Shown here one piece after another: positions 43,406 to 51,979 of a stretch of 64,000 bases of DNA. The stretch is from Gymnodinialimonas sp. 202GB13-11 (lineage in GTDB: Bacteria > Pseudomonadota > Alphaproteobacteria > Rhodobacterales > Rhodobacteraceae): contig NZ_JBFRBH010000001.1 in the NCBI RefSeq assembly GCF_040932485.1, forward strand, positions 3,708,212 through 3,772,211, written 5' to 3'. How positions within the stretch are numbered: position 1 is the stretch's first letter; each line of letters opens with the position of its first letter. The position numbers and the translations under genes were made by a program. The notes below the pieces were generated by a model. It made no database searches, was not told where the DNA came from, and was given only the letters and a program-made list of their open reading frames with translations.

Positions 43406-45376
43406 TTGGCCGATATTCAACCGTCTCCGGACGCGCCCCAATCCGTGCCCGCGCTGCTGCGCCGGAACGCCCGCCAGTTCGGACAAAGCCCCGCCTACCG
43501 CGAAAAGGAATTCGGCATCTGGCAAAGCTGGACCTGGGCCGAGACCGAGGCGGAGATCGAGGCGCTGGCGCTTGGCTTCCTGACGCTTGGCTTGAACCGG
43601 GGCGACCATGTTGCCGTGATCGGGCGCAACCGGCCCGCATTATATTGGTCGATGGTTGCGGTTGAGATGGCGGGCGGCGTGCCCGTGCCGCTCTATCAGG
43701 ACGCGGTGTCGGAAGAGATGGCCTATGTGCTGGATCATTGCGGCGCGCGGTTCGTTGTGGCCGGCGATCAGGAGCAGGTCGACAAGGTCATCGACGCGCA
43801 GGAAAAAGGGCCGGGGATTGATCACACCATCTACCTCGACCCACGCGGCCTGCGGAAATACGACCATGCGCGGCTGAGTTCTTTCACCGATGTACAGGCC
43901 AAGGGACGTGCTGCGACGGAGTTGAAGGCGGAGCTTGCTACACGTGAGGGCGAGCTGACTTACGACAGCACCTGCGTGATGCTTTATACGTCCGGTACGA
44001 CGGGCAAGCCCAAGGGCGTGGTCCTGTCGAATCGCAACATCATCGAAGCCTCCAAGTCGTCGAGTGAGTTCGATGATCTGCGCCGCGATGATGAGGTTCT
44101 GGCCTACCTTCCAATGGCGTGGGTGGGTGATTTCATCTTCTCGATCGGGCAGGCGTATTGGACGGGGTTCTGCGTAAATTGCCCGGAGAGCGCGGACACG
44201 ATGATGACCGACCTGCGTGAGATCGGGCCGACCTATTTCTTCGCGCCGCCGCGTGTGTTCGAGAACCTGCTCACCAGTGTCATGATCCGGATGGAGGATG
44301 CGGGGCGGTTCAAGAAGAAACTGTTCGACCGCGCCATGGCGCGCGCCAAGGAGATCGGGCCGAAGATTCTGGACGGCAAGGCGGTGAGTGGTGGTGAAAA
44401 GCTCGCCTATGCCTTCGACAAGGCGATGGTGATCGGGCCGCTGAAAAACACGCTCGGCATGAGCCGGGTGCGCGTGGGCTACACGGCGGGGGAAGCGATC
44501 GGGCCGGAGATCTTCGATTTCTACCGGGCACTCGGGATCAACCTGAAGCAGCTATACGGGCAGACGGAGGCCAGCGTCTTCATCACCCAACAGCCCGATA
44601 GCGAAGTGCGGCCTGACACAGTGGGTGTGCCCTCACCAGGCGTGGAGTTGAAGATCGGCGAGAATGGCGAGGTCTTCTATCGCTCACCCGGGACGTTTGT
44701 TGAGTATTACAAGAACCCGGAAAGCACGGCCGATACGAAGGACCCGGAAGGTTGGGTCGCTACGGGTGACGCGGGCTTCATCGAGGAAGATACCGGCCAT
44801 TTGCGCATTCTTGACCGTGCAAAGGACGTTGGCAAAACGGCGAATGGCGGGCTGTTTGCTCCGAAATATGTGGAGAACAAGCTGAAGTTCTACCCCGATA
44901 TTCTGGAATCCGTGGTCTTCGGAAATGAGCGGGAGTTCTGTACGGCCTTCATCAACATCGACCTGACGGCGGTGGGCAACTGGGCCGAGCGCAATAACAT
45001 TGCCTATGCCTCTTATCAGGAGCTTGCGGGGCATCCGCAGGTGCTCGCCTCGATCCAGAGCCATGTTGAGGCGGTGAACCGCTCGGTCGCGGAAGACCCG
45101 ATGCTGGCCCATTGCCAGATCGCGCGGTTCCTGGTGCTGCACAAGGAACTGGATGCCGACGATGGAGAGCTGACCCGGACGCGCAAGGTGCGGCGGCGGA
45201 TCATTGAAGAGAAGTTCGGGGATCTGATCGAGGCGCTCTATGACGGGTCGAGCGAGAAATACACCGAGACGGAAGTGACTTACGAGGATGGCCGAAAGGG
45301 CAAGATCTCGGCCACGTTGGAAATCCGCGATGCCGCGACGGTTGGTGTCGAAACGGCACAAATGGCGGCGGAATGA
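43406..45376 (+). CDS. Long-chain acyl-CoA synthetase, AMP-forming
   Basis: 656 aa from a TTG at 43406 with GGAGGA five bases upstream; an ATG at 43391 precedes that SD and would add five residues. AMP-binding motifs: MLYTSGTTGKPKGVVLSN (P-loop), YGQTEAS, GWVATGDAGFIEE (adenylate-binding Asp) and the C-terminal catalytic-Lys region TRKVRRRIIEEKF. The size and an insertion in the middle fit the long-chain/FadD15-like group. Activates a carboxylic acid to its CoA ester. First gene of the cluster with a LIV-type importer, so the imported acid may be its substrate. Confidence 0.93.
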   Translation: MADIQPSPDAPQSVPALLRRNARQFGQSPAYREKEFGIWQSWTWAETEAEIEALALGFLTLGLNRGDHVAVIGRNRPALYWSMVAVEMAGGVPVPLYQDAVSEEMAYVLDHCGARFVVAGDQEQVDKVIDAQEKGPGIDHTIYLDPRGLRKYDHARLSSFTDVQAKGRAATELKAELATREGELTYDSTCVMLYTSGTTGKPKGVVLSNRNIIEASKSSSEFDDLRRDDEVLAYLPMAWVGDFIFSIGQAYWTGFCVNCPESADTMMTDLREIGPTYFFAPPRVFENLLTSVMIRMEDAGRFKKKLFDRAMARAKEIGPKILDGKAVSGGEKLAYAFDKAMVIGPLKNTLGMSRVRVGYTAGEAIGPEIFDFYRALGINLKQLYGQTEASVFITQQPDSEVRPDTVGVPSPGVELKIGENGEVFYRSPGTFVEYYKNPESTADTKDPEGWVATGDAGFIEEDTGHLRILDRAKDVGKTANGGLFAPKYVENKLKFYPDILESVVFGNEREFCTAFINIDLTAVGNWAERNNIAYASYQELAGHPQVLASIQSHVEAVNRSVAEDPMLAHCQIARFLVLHKELDADDGELTRTRKVRRRIIEEKFGDLIEALYDGSSEKYTETEVTYEDGRKGKISATLEIRDAATVGVETAQMAAE

Positions 45377-45435
45377 TGGGCGGACGCGCGTGCAAGCACG
45401 ACGCCCCACCCACCCTCCCGCGAGGGGGTTTTCAG
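45377..45435. repeat. Dispersed composite intergenic repeat, copy 4 (5' part)
   Basis: Contains a CGTGC-AA-GCACG hairpin (45389-45400), the block ACGCCCCACCCACCCTCCC, and then GAGGGGGTTTT; CCCTC (45413-45417) pairs with GAGGG (45422-45426) ahead of TTTT, so it also looks like a terminator of the acyl-CoA synthetase gene. It matches the 5' parts of copies 1, 3 and 6. Since these copies are non-coding elsewhere, the next gene likely starts after it. Confidence 0.65.
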
Positions 45436-45441
45436 CCTTTT

Positions 45442-46014
45442 GTGGTAGTGTTGGGCTGCATGTTTTTGGTGCCCGGCGCGGCCCCGGCACAAGCCCTTGA
45501 CGGGGATGATTTTGATACGTTCATCGAGATGAGCGTTAACCGCTGCCTTGATCCGATGGAGGCGGGCGAGGCTGCTGATTTGGCTGGTCTTCGACCTGTC
45601 ACGAACGTTGAGCGTACCGTTTTCACCGACAATGCCGGAACCTCGGACGACCGGGTGGTTTTGGACCAACACGTCATCCGCGGATTGCGTTGGTGTGAGG
45701 TCGCCACAAACGAGATCGCAGCCCAGTTTTCGGGCGATGACGGGTTTGAGCAGGTCGCTGAGGTTTTGGATGGTCTGGCGGTTCAACTTCTTGAACGGGG
45801 ATATGTCGAAGAGGGGCCGTGTGAGATTTCCGGCTTTGTCCTGAGCGGTGCACGGATGTTGGAGAACGGCGACTACCTGCGTCGTTTCAGCGGCCAGACG
45901 GACACGAGGGCCGAGCTACGGCTGAACATCGATCTGAGCGCGGCGCGCTACACGGGTGATGTCGGCATGCGCGTGGAAGAGCACTACGGCCCGCCAATGC
46001 GGGGGTGCACGTGA
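45442..46014 (+). CDS. Small exported protein of the ABC cluster (type 1)
   Basis: 190 aa if begun at the GTG at 45442. A frame from an ATG at 45373 exists, but its first 20 codons run through the repeat/terminator element, and the signal peptide (VVVLGCMFLVPGAAPAQA) only starts at about 45442. The mature protein opens with FIEMSVNRCLDPMEAGEAAD then LAGL; this Cys-Leu-Pro and Leu-x-Gly-Leu pattern recurs in the exported protein after livG. Five cysteines in the mature part, the last near the C-terminus. Periplasmic; function unknown. Confidence 0.75.
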   Translation: MVVLGCMFLVPGAAPAQALDGDDFDTFIEMSVNRCLDPMEAGEAADLAGLRPVTNVERTVFTDNAGTSDDRVVLDQHVIRGLRWCEVATNEIAAQFSGDDGFEQVAEVLDGLAVQLLERGYVEEGPCEISGFVLSGARMLENGDYLRRFSGQTDTRAELRLNIDLSAARYTGDVGMRVEEHYGPPMRGCT

Positions 46015-46080
46015 TGGGGCTCGGCTTGGCAAAAGCACAGAATAAAATCGCTTCGCCTTGTGCGAGAGGGGATGGAATAA

Positions 46081-46902
46081 ATGCTTGATAACGCATCAGA
46101 AAGCTATGTCACCGCTGATGGCCGCACGATTGGCGCTGTTGTGATGGAGATGAAAGGGATCACCCTTCGGTTTGGCGGGGTTGAGGCGATCAAGAACATC
46201 TCGTTTGACGTGCGTGAGGGGGAGATCCGCGCGATCATCGGGCCGAACGGGGCGGGCAAATCCTCGATGCTGAACGTCATCAGCGGCTTCTATCATCCGC
46301 AGGAGGGTGAGGTTCTTTACAAGGGCAAGAAGCGCCCGCCGATGAAGCCGTTTCAGGTGGCGCGCCAAGGCATTGCGCGGACCTTCCAGAACATTGCCCT
46401 GTTCGAGGGGATGAGCGTTCTGGACAACGTGATGACTGGCCGTCTGAACCACATGAAGACCGGCTTTCTGAGCCAGGCTATGTGGTGGGGCAAGGCCGAG
46501 GCCGAGGAAACACTCAATCGCGCAAAGGCCGAGGAAATCATTGATTTCCTTGAGATTCAGGCGATCCGCAAGACGCCCGTGGGACGCTTGCCCTACGGCC
46601 TGAAAAAGCGAGTGGAATTGGCCCGTGCACTGGCCGCCGAGCCGCAAATCCTGCTGCTGGATGAGCCTATGGCGGGGATGAACGTGGAGGAGAAGGAAGA
46701 CATGTCGCGCTTCATCCTCGACGTGAATGACGAGTTCGGCACGACCATTGTTTTGATCGAACATGACATGGGCGTTGTGATGGACCTGTCCGACCGTGTT
46801 GTCGTCATGGATTACGGCAAAAAGATCGGCGACGGCACGCCCGACGAGGTGCGCAACAATCAGGAAGTCATCGACGCCTATCTCGGGGTCTCGCATGACT
46901 GA
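46081..46902 (+). CDS. LIV-type ABC transporter ATP-binding protein (LivG)
   Basis: 273 aa. Walker A GPNGAGKSSM, Q-loop in GIARTFQNIALFEGM, signature region LPYGLKKRVELARAL, Walker B ILLLDEPMAGM, and the LivG-type C-terminus ending VIDAYLGV. Cytoplasmic ATPase of a hydrophobic amino acid/carboxylate importer; pairs with LivF at 51980. The signature LPYGLKK replaces the usual LSYGxQR, a common variant in LivG. The last 8 bases overlap the next gene. Confidence 0.95.
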   Translation: MLDNASESYVTADGRTIGAVVMEMKGITLRFGGVEAIKNISFDVREGEIRAIIGPNGAGKSSMLNVISGFYHPQEGEVLYKGKKRPPMKPFQVARQGIARTFQNIALFEGMSVLDNVMTGRLNHMKTGFLSQAMWWGKAEAEETLNRAKAEEIIDFLEIQAIRKTPVGRLPYGLKKRVELARALAAEPQILLLDEPMAGMNVEEKEDMSRFILDVNDEFGTTIVLIEHDMGVVMDLSDRVVVMDYGKKIGDGTPDEVRNNQEVIDAYLGVSHD

Positions 46903-47416
46903 AACCGCCGCCCCCATCGGTGTAAAGAACCTGTCGTTTTTCTGTAGTGATTCCGTAGTTACCACTGGGCGCACAGAAAAGCGCCATGGGCTTTCGCTTG
47001 GTGCGTTTGCGTTTGGGGCATTGATGTTCTCCGCGCCGGCGCTGGCGGGGACCTTGGCGGAGTTCGAGGCGCGTTGTCTGACGCCGATGGTGGAGGTGCG
47101 CGAGAGTGACCTGAGCGGGTTGGAGCGTATCCCGCATCGGGCGGCGTGGGAATCGTGGGTGCCTGCGGAAGGCGACTGGGAATTGCGCCGGGCACTGCCT
47201 GGGGCGGTCGTGCAGTATTGCGCGATCATCGGGGATTACACTTGGGAAGAGAGCGGCGCCTGGGCCGACGCGGCGGTCGCGTCGGGCGATTACGAGGTGA
47301 TCGAGACCGAGCCGCTGCGCCTGCATTCGACCTTCATCCGTGAGCCGGTGATCGAGGTGGAATTCGACATGACCGTGCCGAGCGTGACAGTCATCGAGAC
47401 GAACTTGGAGAGTTGA
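46895..47416 (+). CDS. Small exported protein of the ABC cluster (type 2)
   Basis: 173 aa from the ATG at 46895 (8-base overlap with livG). A hydrophobic stretch ending SAPALAG near residue 50 suggests export, although the preceding 30 residues are long for a signal peptide; the true start may be later. The mature part opens with FEARCLTPMVEVRESDLSGL, closely like the type 1 protein. A second Cys follows in VVQYCAIIG. Function unknown; likely periplasmic. Confidence 0.7.
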   Translation: MTETAAPIGVKNLSFFCSDSVVTTGRTEKRHGLSLGAFAFGALMFSAPALAGTLAEFEARCLTPMVEVRESDLSGLERIPHRAAWESWVPAEGDWELRRALPGAVVQYCAIIGDYTWEESGAWADAAVASGDYEVIETEPLRLHSTFIREPVIEVEFDMTVPSVTVIETNLES

Positions 47417-47952
47417 GGGTGAGGGCGCTTTTGACATCACTTTTGGGTTTGCTGACCCTTATTGCGGGGCCTGCATCTGCGCAGGGTGGCGAAGCGCACG
47501 GCGATGCGTTTTTCGCGGCGATGTCGGCTTGCCTTGATTGGGTCGTCGATGGCGCGCCGGACAATGCTCCGTTTGATCATATGACCGCTGAGATCGCCTT
47601 TCCCGGTGAAGCGGTCCCAACCAACGATGTGGGTCTGTATGTGTCCGAAGACATGGCGTTGAGTGTATCGCTGCAACGCTCGGACGAGGGTGCCGTCTGT
47701 ACGGGGGACCTGAGTGTTCCCGGAGCGCGCAATGCCATGACCGGTCTTGAACCGTGGGTCGCCGCCGAAACAGAAGCCGGGCGCATCACGATGATCCCCG
47801 ATGCGCAACGTGCAGAGTTTGGAGCGCCGATCGGCCTGTGCGCCGGTCCCACAGGTGCCGTTGAAATCCTTTTGCCGGACGACACAACCGCCGTGTTCTT
47901 TGTTGCCTCTGGACCTCAATACATGCCGCCCGAAGGAGTGTGTGATGCCTGA
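47413..47952 (+). CDS. Small exported protein of the ABC cluster (type 3)
   Basis: 179 aa from a TTG at 47413 overlapping the preceding stop (TTGA); a GTG at 47419 is equally possible. Clear signal peptide (LLTSLLGLLTLIAGPASAQ). The mature part starts FFAAMSACLDWVVDGAPDN, which again has the F-x-x-M-x-x-Cys-Leu pattern of the type 1 protein; further cysteines at AVCTGD, LCAGP and near the C-terminus (GVCDA). Overlaps livH by 8 bases, so it is translated with the transporter. Function unknown. Confidence 0.75.
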   Translation: MRVRALLTSLLGLLTLIAGPASAQGGEAHGDAFFAAMSACLDWVVDGAPDNAPFDHMTAEIAFPGEAVPTNDVGLYVSEDMALSVSLQRSDEGAVCTGDLSVPGARNAMTGLEPWVAAETEAGRITMIPDAQRAEFGAPIGLCAGPTGAVEILLPDDTTAVFFVASGPQYMPPEGVCDA

Positions 47953-48931
47953 CCAGTTAATCTTCGCCATGGAAGTCACGGCCAACGGCCTGCTGAACGG
48001 CGTGATGTATGCGCTTGTGGCGCTTGGGTTCGTTCTGATCTTCAAGGCGTCTGGTATCTTCAATTACGCGCAGGGCGTGATGGCCCTATTCGCCGCGATG
48101 ACGCTGGTGGGTATTCAGCAGGGGCGGGTGCCGTTCGGGCATCTAATCAATGCGATTTTCGGGACGGACATCCACTATTTCGGGTGGGAGGTTCCGGCGC
48201 TGGCCGCGATCTTGCTGACCGTTCTGATCATGATTGCCTTCGCCTATCTGGTGCAGCGGTTCGTGTTCAAACATCTGGTGGGGCAGGAGCCGATCATTCT
48301 GTTCATGGCGACGATTGGATTGGCGTACTTCCTTGAGGGTGTATCGGACCTGATGTGGGGCTCGGAAATCCGCAACCTCGACGTCGGTCTGCCGCAGGGC
48401 ATCAACGACTGGATCGACGTGACCACGTTCGAGGCGTTGGGCTACGGCTTCTTCATCGACAACCTCGATATTGCGGCGGCGATCATTGCGGCGATTTTGG
48501 TGATGAGCCTGATTGCCTATTCGCAATACACCAAGAATGGGCGCGCGATGCGGGCGGTGGCGGATGACCACCAAGCGGCTTTGTCCGTAGGGATTTCGCT
48601 GAACTACGTGTGGATTTTGGTCTGGTCGCTGGCGGGTATGGTCGCGCTGGTGGCGGGGGTCATGTGGGGCTCAAAATCGGGCGTGCAGTTCTCGCTATCG
48701 CTGATCGCGTTGAAGGCGCTGCCGGTGCTGATGCTGGGCGGGTTCACCTCCATCCCGGGCGCCATCGTGGGCGGTTTGATCATCGGGGTGGGTGAGGCGC
48801 TGTTCGAATTCGCAGTCGGCCCGCTGATCGGCGGTGCGACGGAAAACTGGTTCGCCTATGTGCTGGCGCTGGTGTTCCTTGTGTTCCGGCCGCAGGGCCT
48901 GTTCGGGGAGAAGATCATTGAGCGGGTTTAA
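47945..48931 (+). CDS. LIV-type ABC transporter permease (LivH)
   Basis: 328 aa from the ATG at 47945 (AAGGAG four bases upstream). About eight membrane helices; LivH features are NGLLNGVMYALVALGFVLIF, ASGIFNYAQGVMALFAAM, the EAA-like loop NGRAMRAVADDHQAALSVGI, and GGFTSIPGAIVGGLIIGVGE. Forms the channel with LivM. Start overlaps the preceding gene by 8 bases. Confidence 0.95.
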   Translation: MPDQLIFAMEVTANGLLNGVMYALVALGFVLIFKASGIFNYAQGVMALFAAMTLVGIQQGRVPFGHLINAIFGTDIHYFGWEVPALAAILLTVLIMIAFAYLVQRFVFKHLVGQEPIILFMATIGLAYFLEGVSDLMWGSEIRNLDVGLPQGINDWIDVTTFEALGYGFFIDNLDIAAAIIAAILVMSLIAYSQYTKNGRAMRAVADDHQAALSVGISLNYVWILVWSLAGMVALVAGVMWGSKSGVQFSLSLIALKALPVLMLGGFTSIPGAIVGGLIIGVGEALFEFAVGPLIGGATENWFAYVLALVFLVFRPQGLFGEKIIERV

Positions 48932-48936
48932 GGCAT

Positions 48937-49371
48937 ATGGCGCAGGATCAACCCAAGCCTCTTTTCGTGCGGCTGTTGCTGTTCGTGGTCGGCGGCTTTT
49001 GCGCGGTGGCCATTGTGACGATGGCCGTGGTCATCCCACTTGCCATGGTCGCGAACTGGGGCGGGGGCGTCGGCGGACCTGGTCAAGCGCTGGGCGGGTT
49101 CGAGTTGCTGGTGGGTTTGAGCATTCTCGCCGCCGGGTTCGGCCTGCCGCATGTGATCTTCGCGCGCGATACACTGGGCTGGAAATGGTTGGCTGGCATT
49201 CTGGGCGTGATGGCCGTGGGTCTGATCTGGGCCATTGCGGATCAGGACGGGTACTTGCTGAGCTTTTTGATCATGGTCGCAATCGCCGCGATCTTCGGAA
49301 CCGGTTTTTTCTTTTCGTTCCGCGCGCTGTCTGGGCGCACGCCACCGTCCGAATGGAAGGACATGCCATGA
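48937..49371 (+). CDS. Small four-helix membrane protein of the ABC cluster
   Basis: 144 aa; predicted helices at about 12-38, 52-72, 82-100 and 106-127, with a hydrophilic C-terminus ending PPSEWKDMP. No family recognised. It sits between the two permease genes, 5 bases after livH, and its stop overlaps the ATG of a 12-codon frame leading into livM. It may be an accessory membrane subunit, but that is inference from position only. Confidence 0.75.
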   Translation: MAQDQPKPLFVRLLLFVVGGFCAVAIVTMAVVIPLAMVANWGGGVGGPGQALGGFELLVGLSILAAGFGLPHVIFARDTLGWKWLAGILGVMAVGLIWAIADQDGYLLSFLIMVAIAAIFGTGFFFSFRALSGRTPPSEWKDMP

Positions 49372-49406
49372 GCTTGGCCAACAAGACTTCAAAGGGGAGC
49401 GTGTAA
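49368..49406 (+). CDS. Possible 12-codon leader peptide before livM
   Basis: ATG at 49368 (ATGA overlap with the previous stop) to TAA at 49404-49406 encodes MSLANKTSKGSV. The stop is one base before the livM ATG, and the frame contains the AAAGGGGAG that acts as the livM SD. It may serve translational coupling rather than make a useful peptide; it could also be chance. Confidence 0.35.
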   Translation: MSLANKTSKGSV

Positions 49407-49407
49407 A

Positions 49408-50493
49408 ATGCTGTATCGTGAGGCGGGTGATTTTTCGACCACCTATAGCCAGGACAATCAGACGTTCCCGATCAAGTTCGACCGGATGGGCTACTACGTG
49501 GCCCTGTTGGTTGGTGCAGTCGTCATTCCGTTCCTGATCAACGACTATTGGGCCAATTCGCTGCTGATCCCGTTCCTGATCTACGCGATTGCGGCGATTG
49601 GGCTGAACATTCTGACGGGCTATTGCGGGCAGGTGTCGCTTGGCACGGGCGGGTTCATGGCGGTGGGCGCCTACACGTCCTACAAGCTGATGACGGCGTT
49701 TCCGGGGCTCGACATGATCTCGATCACGCTCCTGTCGGGGCTGATGACGGCGATGGTCGGCGTGGCTTTTGGTTTGCCGTCGCTTCGGATCAAAGGCTTT
49801 TACCTAGCCGTGGCGACGTTGGCGGCGCAGTTCTTCCTTGTGTGGATGTTCAACAAAGTGCCGTGGTTCTTCAACTACTCGGCCTCGGGCCAGATCAGCG
49901 CGCCGGAGCGGGATTTCTTCTATTTCATCAACCTGCCGGTGACGGGCCCGAATGCGGAGGCGTGGGTGAAGTACCTGTTCTGCTTCCTGTTCGTGTTCGT
50001 GCTGAGCTGGGTGGCGCGGAACCTGACGCGTGGCACGATCGGGCGGCAGTGGATGGCGATCCGGGATATGGACATCGCGGCGGAGATCATCGGGGTGAAC
50101 CCGCTGAAGGCGAAGCTGACGGCATTTGCGGTGTCCTCGTTCTACGTGGGCGTTTCGGGCGCGCTGCTCTTCACCGTCTATCTGGGCGCGGTCGAAGTGG
50201 GTGAGGTTTACGGCATCACCAAGAGCTTCCTCGTGCTGTTCATGATCATCATCGGCGGGCTGGGCTCGATCTTCGGCTCGTTTGCGGGGGCGGCGTTCAT
50301 GGTGTTGTTGCCGGTGTTCCTGAAGCTATTGCTGGTCGATGGGCTTGGCTTTGACACGGCGCTCTCGGCGCATTTCCAATTCGTCATCGTGGGCGCCCTG
50401 ATCATGTTCTTCCTGATCGTGGAGCCGCATGGGCTGGCGCGGCTTTGGTCGCTGGCCAAGGAGAAACTGAGATTGTGGCCGTTCCCGCACTAG
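49408..50493 (+). CDS. LIV-type ABC transporter permease (LivM)
   Basis: 361 aa with about nine membrane helices. LivM features: YAIAAIGLNILTGYCGQVSL, GTGGFMAVGAYTSY, the loop GRQWMAIRDMDIAAEIIGVN and IIIGGLGSIFGSFAGAAFM. An insertion of about 40 residues around NYSASGQISAPERDFFYFIN faces outward by position. Heterodimer partner of LivH. AAAGGGGAG provides its SD. Codon pattern matches the rest of the cluster. Confidence 0.95.
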   Translation: MLYREAGDFSTTYSQDNQTFPIKFDRMGYYVALLVGAVVIPFLINDYWANSLLIPFLIYAIAAIGLNILTGYCGQVSLGTGGFMAVGAYTSYKLMTAFPGLDMISITLLSGLMTAMVGVAFGLPSLRIKGFYLAVATLAAQFFLVWMFNKVPWFFNYSASGQISAPERDFFYFINLPVTGPNAEAWVKYLFCFLFVFVLSWVARNLTRGTIGRQWMAIRDMDIAAEIIGVNPLKAKLTAFAVSSFYVGVSGALLFTVYLGAVEVGEVYGITKSFLVLFMIIIGGLGSIFGSFAGAAFMVLLPVFLKLLLVDGLGFDTALSAHFQFVIVGALIMFFLIVEPHGLARLWSLAKEKLRLWPFPH

Positions 50494-50575
50494 CGGACGC
50501 GGTCGCCAATACCCCGGTGCTGGGAGGCTCGGGCAAACCAAGAAGTCGGAATAAATCCAAGGGAGGAATGACCCG

Positions 50576-51856
50576 ATGAAGAAACTGACAATGCTGGCGC
50601 TGACAAGCGCAATGGTGGCGGGCACGCCCGCGATGGCGGACCTTGTGTTCCCCTCGCTGAGCTACCGGACCGGGCCTTATGCGGCGGGTGGCATCCCGTT
50701 TGCGGATGGCTATGCGGACTACATGACGCTGCTCAACCAGCGGGACGGTGGCATCGGCGGCGTGGAAACGCGCGTGGTCGAATGCGAAACCGCCTACAAC
50801 ACCGAGCGTGGCGTGGAATGCTACGAGAGCACCCGCGGCGAAGGCGCGCTGGTCTATCAGCCGCTGTCGACCGGCATCACCTACCAGCTGATCCCGCGCA
50901 CCACGGCGGACAATATCCCGCTGCACACGATGGGCTATGGCCGGACCTCTGCCGCGAACGGTAATGTCTTCAGCCACACGTTCAACTATCCGGCGAACTA
51001 CTGGGACGCGGCCTCGGTGATCGTGAACCAGCTGCTGGAAGAGAATGACGGCAGCCTTGAAGGGCAGACCATCGCGCTGCTCTACCACAACTCCGCCTAT
51101 GGCCGGGAGCCGATCCGCACGCTGCAGACGCTATCTGAGCAGCATGGTTTCTCGCTGACCGAGATCGCTGTCGACCACCCCGGTCAGGAGCAGGGCAACC
51201 AGTGGCTGCAGATCCGCCGTGAGCGTCCCGACTACGTTGTGATGTGGGGCTGGGGCGTGATGAACCAGGTTGCCATTCAGGAAGCCATCAACACGCGCTA
51301 CCCGATGGAGAACTTCATCGGCAACTGGTGGGCCGGTGCCGACCATGATGTGGAATCTGCCGGTGCAGATGCGGCGGGCTACCGTTCGCTGAACATGAAC
51401 CGTTTGGGTGATATGCCGGTCTTCGCGGAAATCCAGGAGCATGTGATCGACGCGGGCCTTGCGGCTGGCGACGGGTCGAACCTGGGCAACGTGCTGTACA
51501 CGCGCGGCATGTACGCAGCCTTCCTGGCCGCAGAAGCCGCCCGCACCGCGCAGGAAATCCACGGTGTGGGTGAGATCGATGCGTCCATGATGCGCGACGG
51601 TATGGAAGCGTTGGTGATCGACGCGGCCGTCATGGAAGCCGCCGGTATGCCGGGAATCGGGCCGGAATTCGCAGTCAGCTGTGAAGATCACGGCGGCACG
51701 GGCATGGCCATCATGCAGCAGTGGGACGGATCGGAGTGGGTGACGCTCACCGACTTCATCGCACCCGATGACAGCGTGACCCAGCCGCTGGTCGAGGAAG
51801 ACTCGGCCCAATACGCGGAAGAGAACGGGATCGAGCCGCAGTGCGCGGAAAGCTGA
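50576..51856 (+). CDS. LIV-type ABC transporter substrate-binding protein
   Basis: 426 aa, signal peptide 1 to about 21 (ending PAMA). Type I periplasmic binding fold, as in LivK but longer; recognisable are FADGYADYMTLLNQRDGGIG, VYQPLSTG, YHNSAYGREPI, NQWLQIRRERPDYVVMWGWG and NTRYPMENFIGNWWAGADHD. Aromatic-rich and long members of this family bind aromatic or aliphatic carboxylates rather than Leu/Ile/Val in several bacteria; flanking acyl-CoA ligases support an acid ligand here. Strong SD (GGGAGG). A stem-loop follows. Confidence 0.93.
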   Translation: MKKLTMLALTSAMVAGTPAMADLVFPSLSYRTGPYAAGGIPFADGYADYMTLLNQRDGGIGGVETRVVECETAYNTERGVECYESTRGEGALVYQPLSTGITYQLIPRTTADNIPLHTMGYGRTSAANGNVFSHTFNYPANYWDAASVIVNQLLEENDGSLEGQTIALLYHNSAYGREPIRTLQTLSEQHGFSLTEIAVDHPGQEQGNQWLQIRRERPDYVVMWGWGVMNQVAIQEAINTRYPMENFIGNWWAGADHDVESAGADAAGYRSLNMNRLGDMPVFAEIQEHVIDAGLAAGDGSNLGNVLYTRGMYAAFLAAEAARTAQEIHGVGEIDASMMRDGMEALVIDAAVMEAAGMPGIGPEFAVSCEDHGGTGMAIMQQWDGSEWVTLTDFIAPDDSVTQPLVEEDSAQYAEENGIEPQCAES

Positions 51857-51866
51857 TCTGATACGG

Positions 51867-51896
51867 CCGGCGGCGGCTCATGGGGGCCGCCGCCGG
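51867..51896 (+). terminator. Stem-loop after the binding-protein gene
   Basis: Perfect 11-bp stem CCGGCGGCGGC (51867-51877) / GCCGCCGCCGG (51886-51896), 8-base loop, 10 bases after the stop; a weak T-rich tract (ATTTTTT) lies 8 bases on. Such stems typically raise binding-protein mRNA above that of the downstream gene, here livF. Confidence 0.7.
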
Positions 51897-51899
51897 ATT

Positions 51900-51926
51900 C
51901 TGCATATTTTTTGGAACAAAGATGGG
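51900..51926. repeat. Dispersed composite intergenic repeat, copy 5 (tail only)
   Basis: GCATATTTTTTGGAACAAAG then ATGGGC. It matches the tail of copy 1 (16511-16535) with one extra T and one substitution, and less closely the tail of copy 6. It lies between the stem-loop after the binding-protein gene and livF. Confidence 0.65.
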
Positions 51927-51979
51927 CCGGACGCGCCAGGCCAGATGGGCCGCGCGTTAACGTTAATCGAGGATGAACG

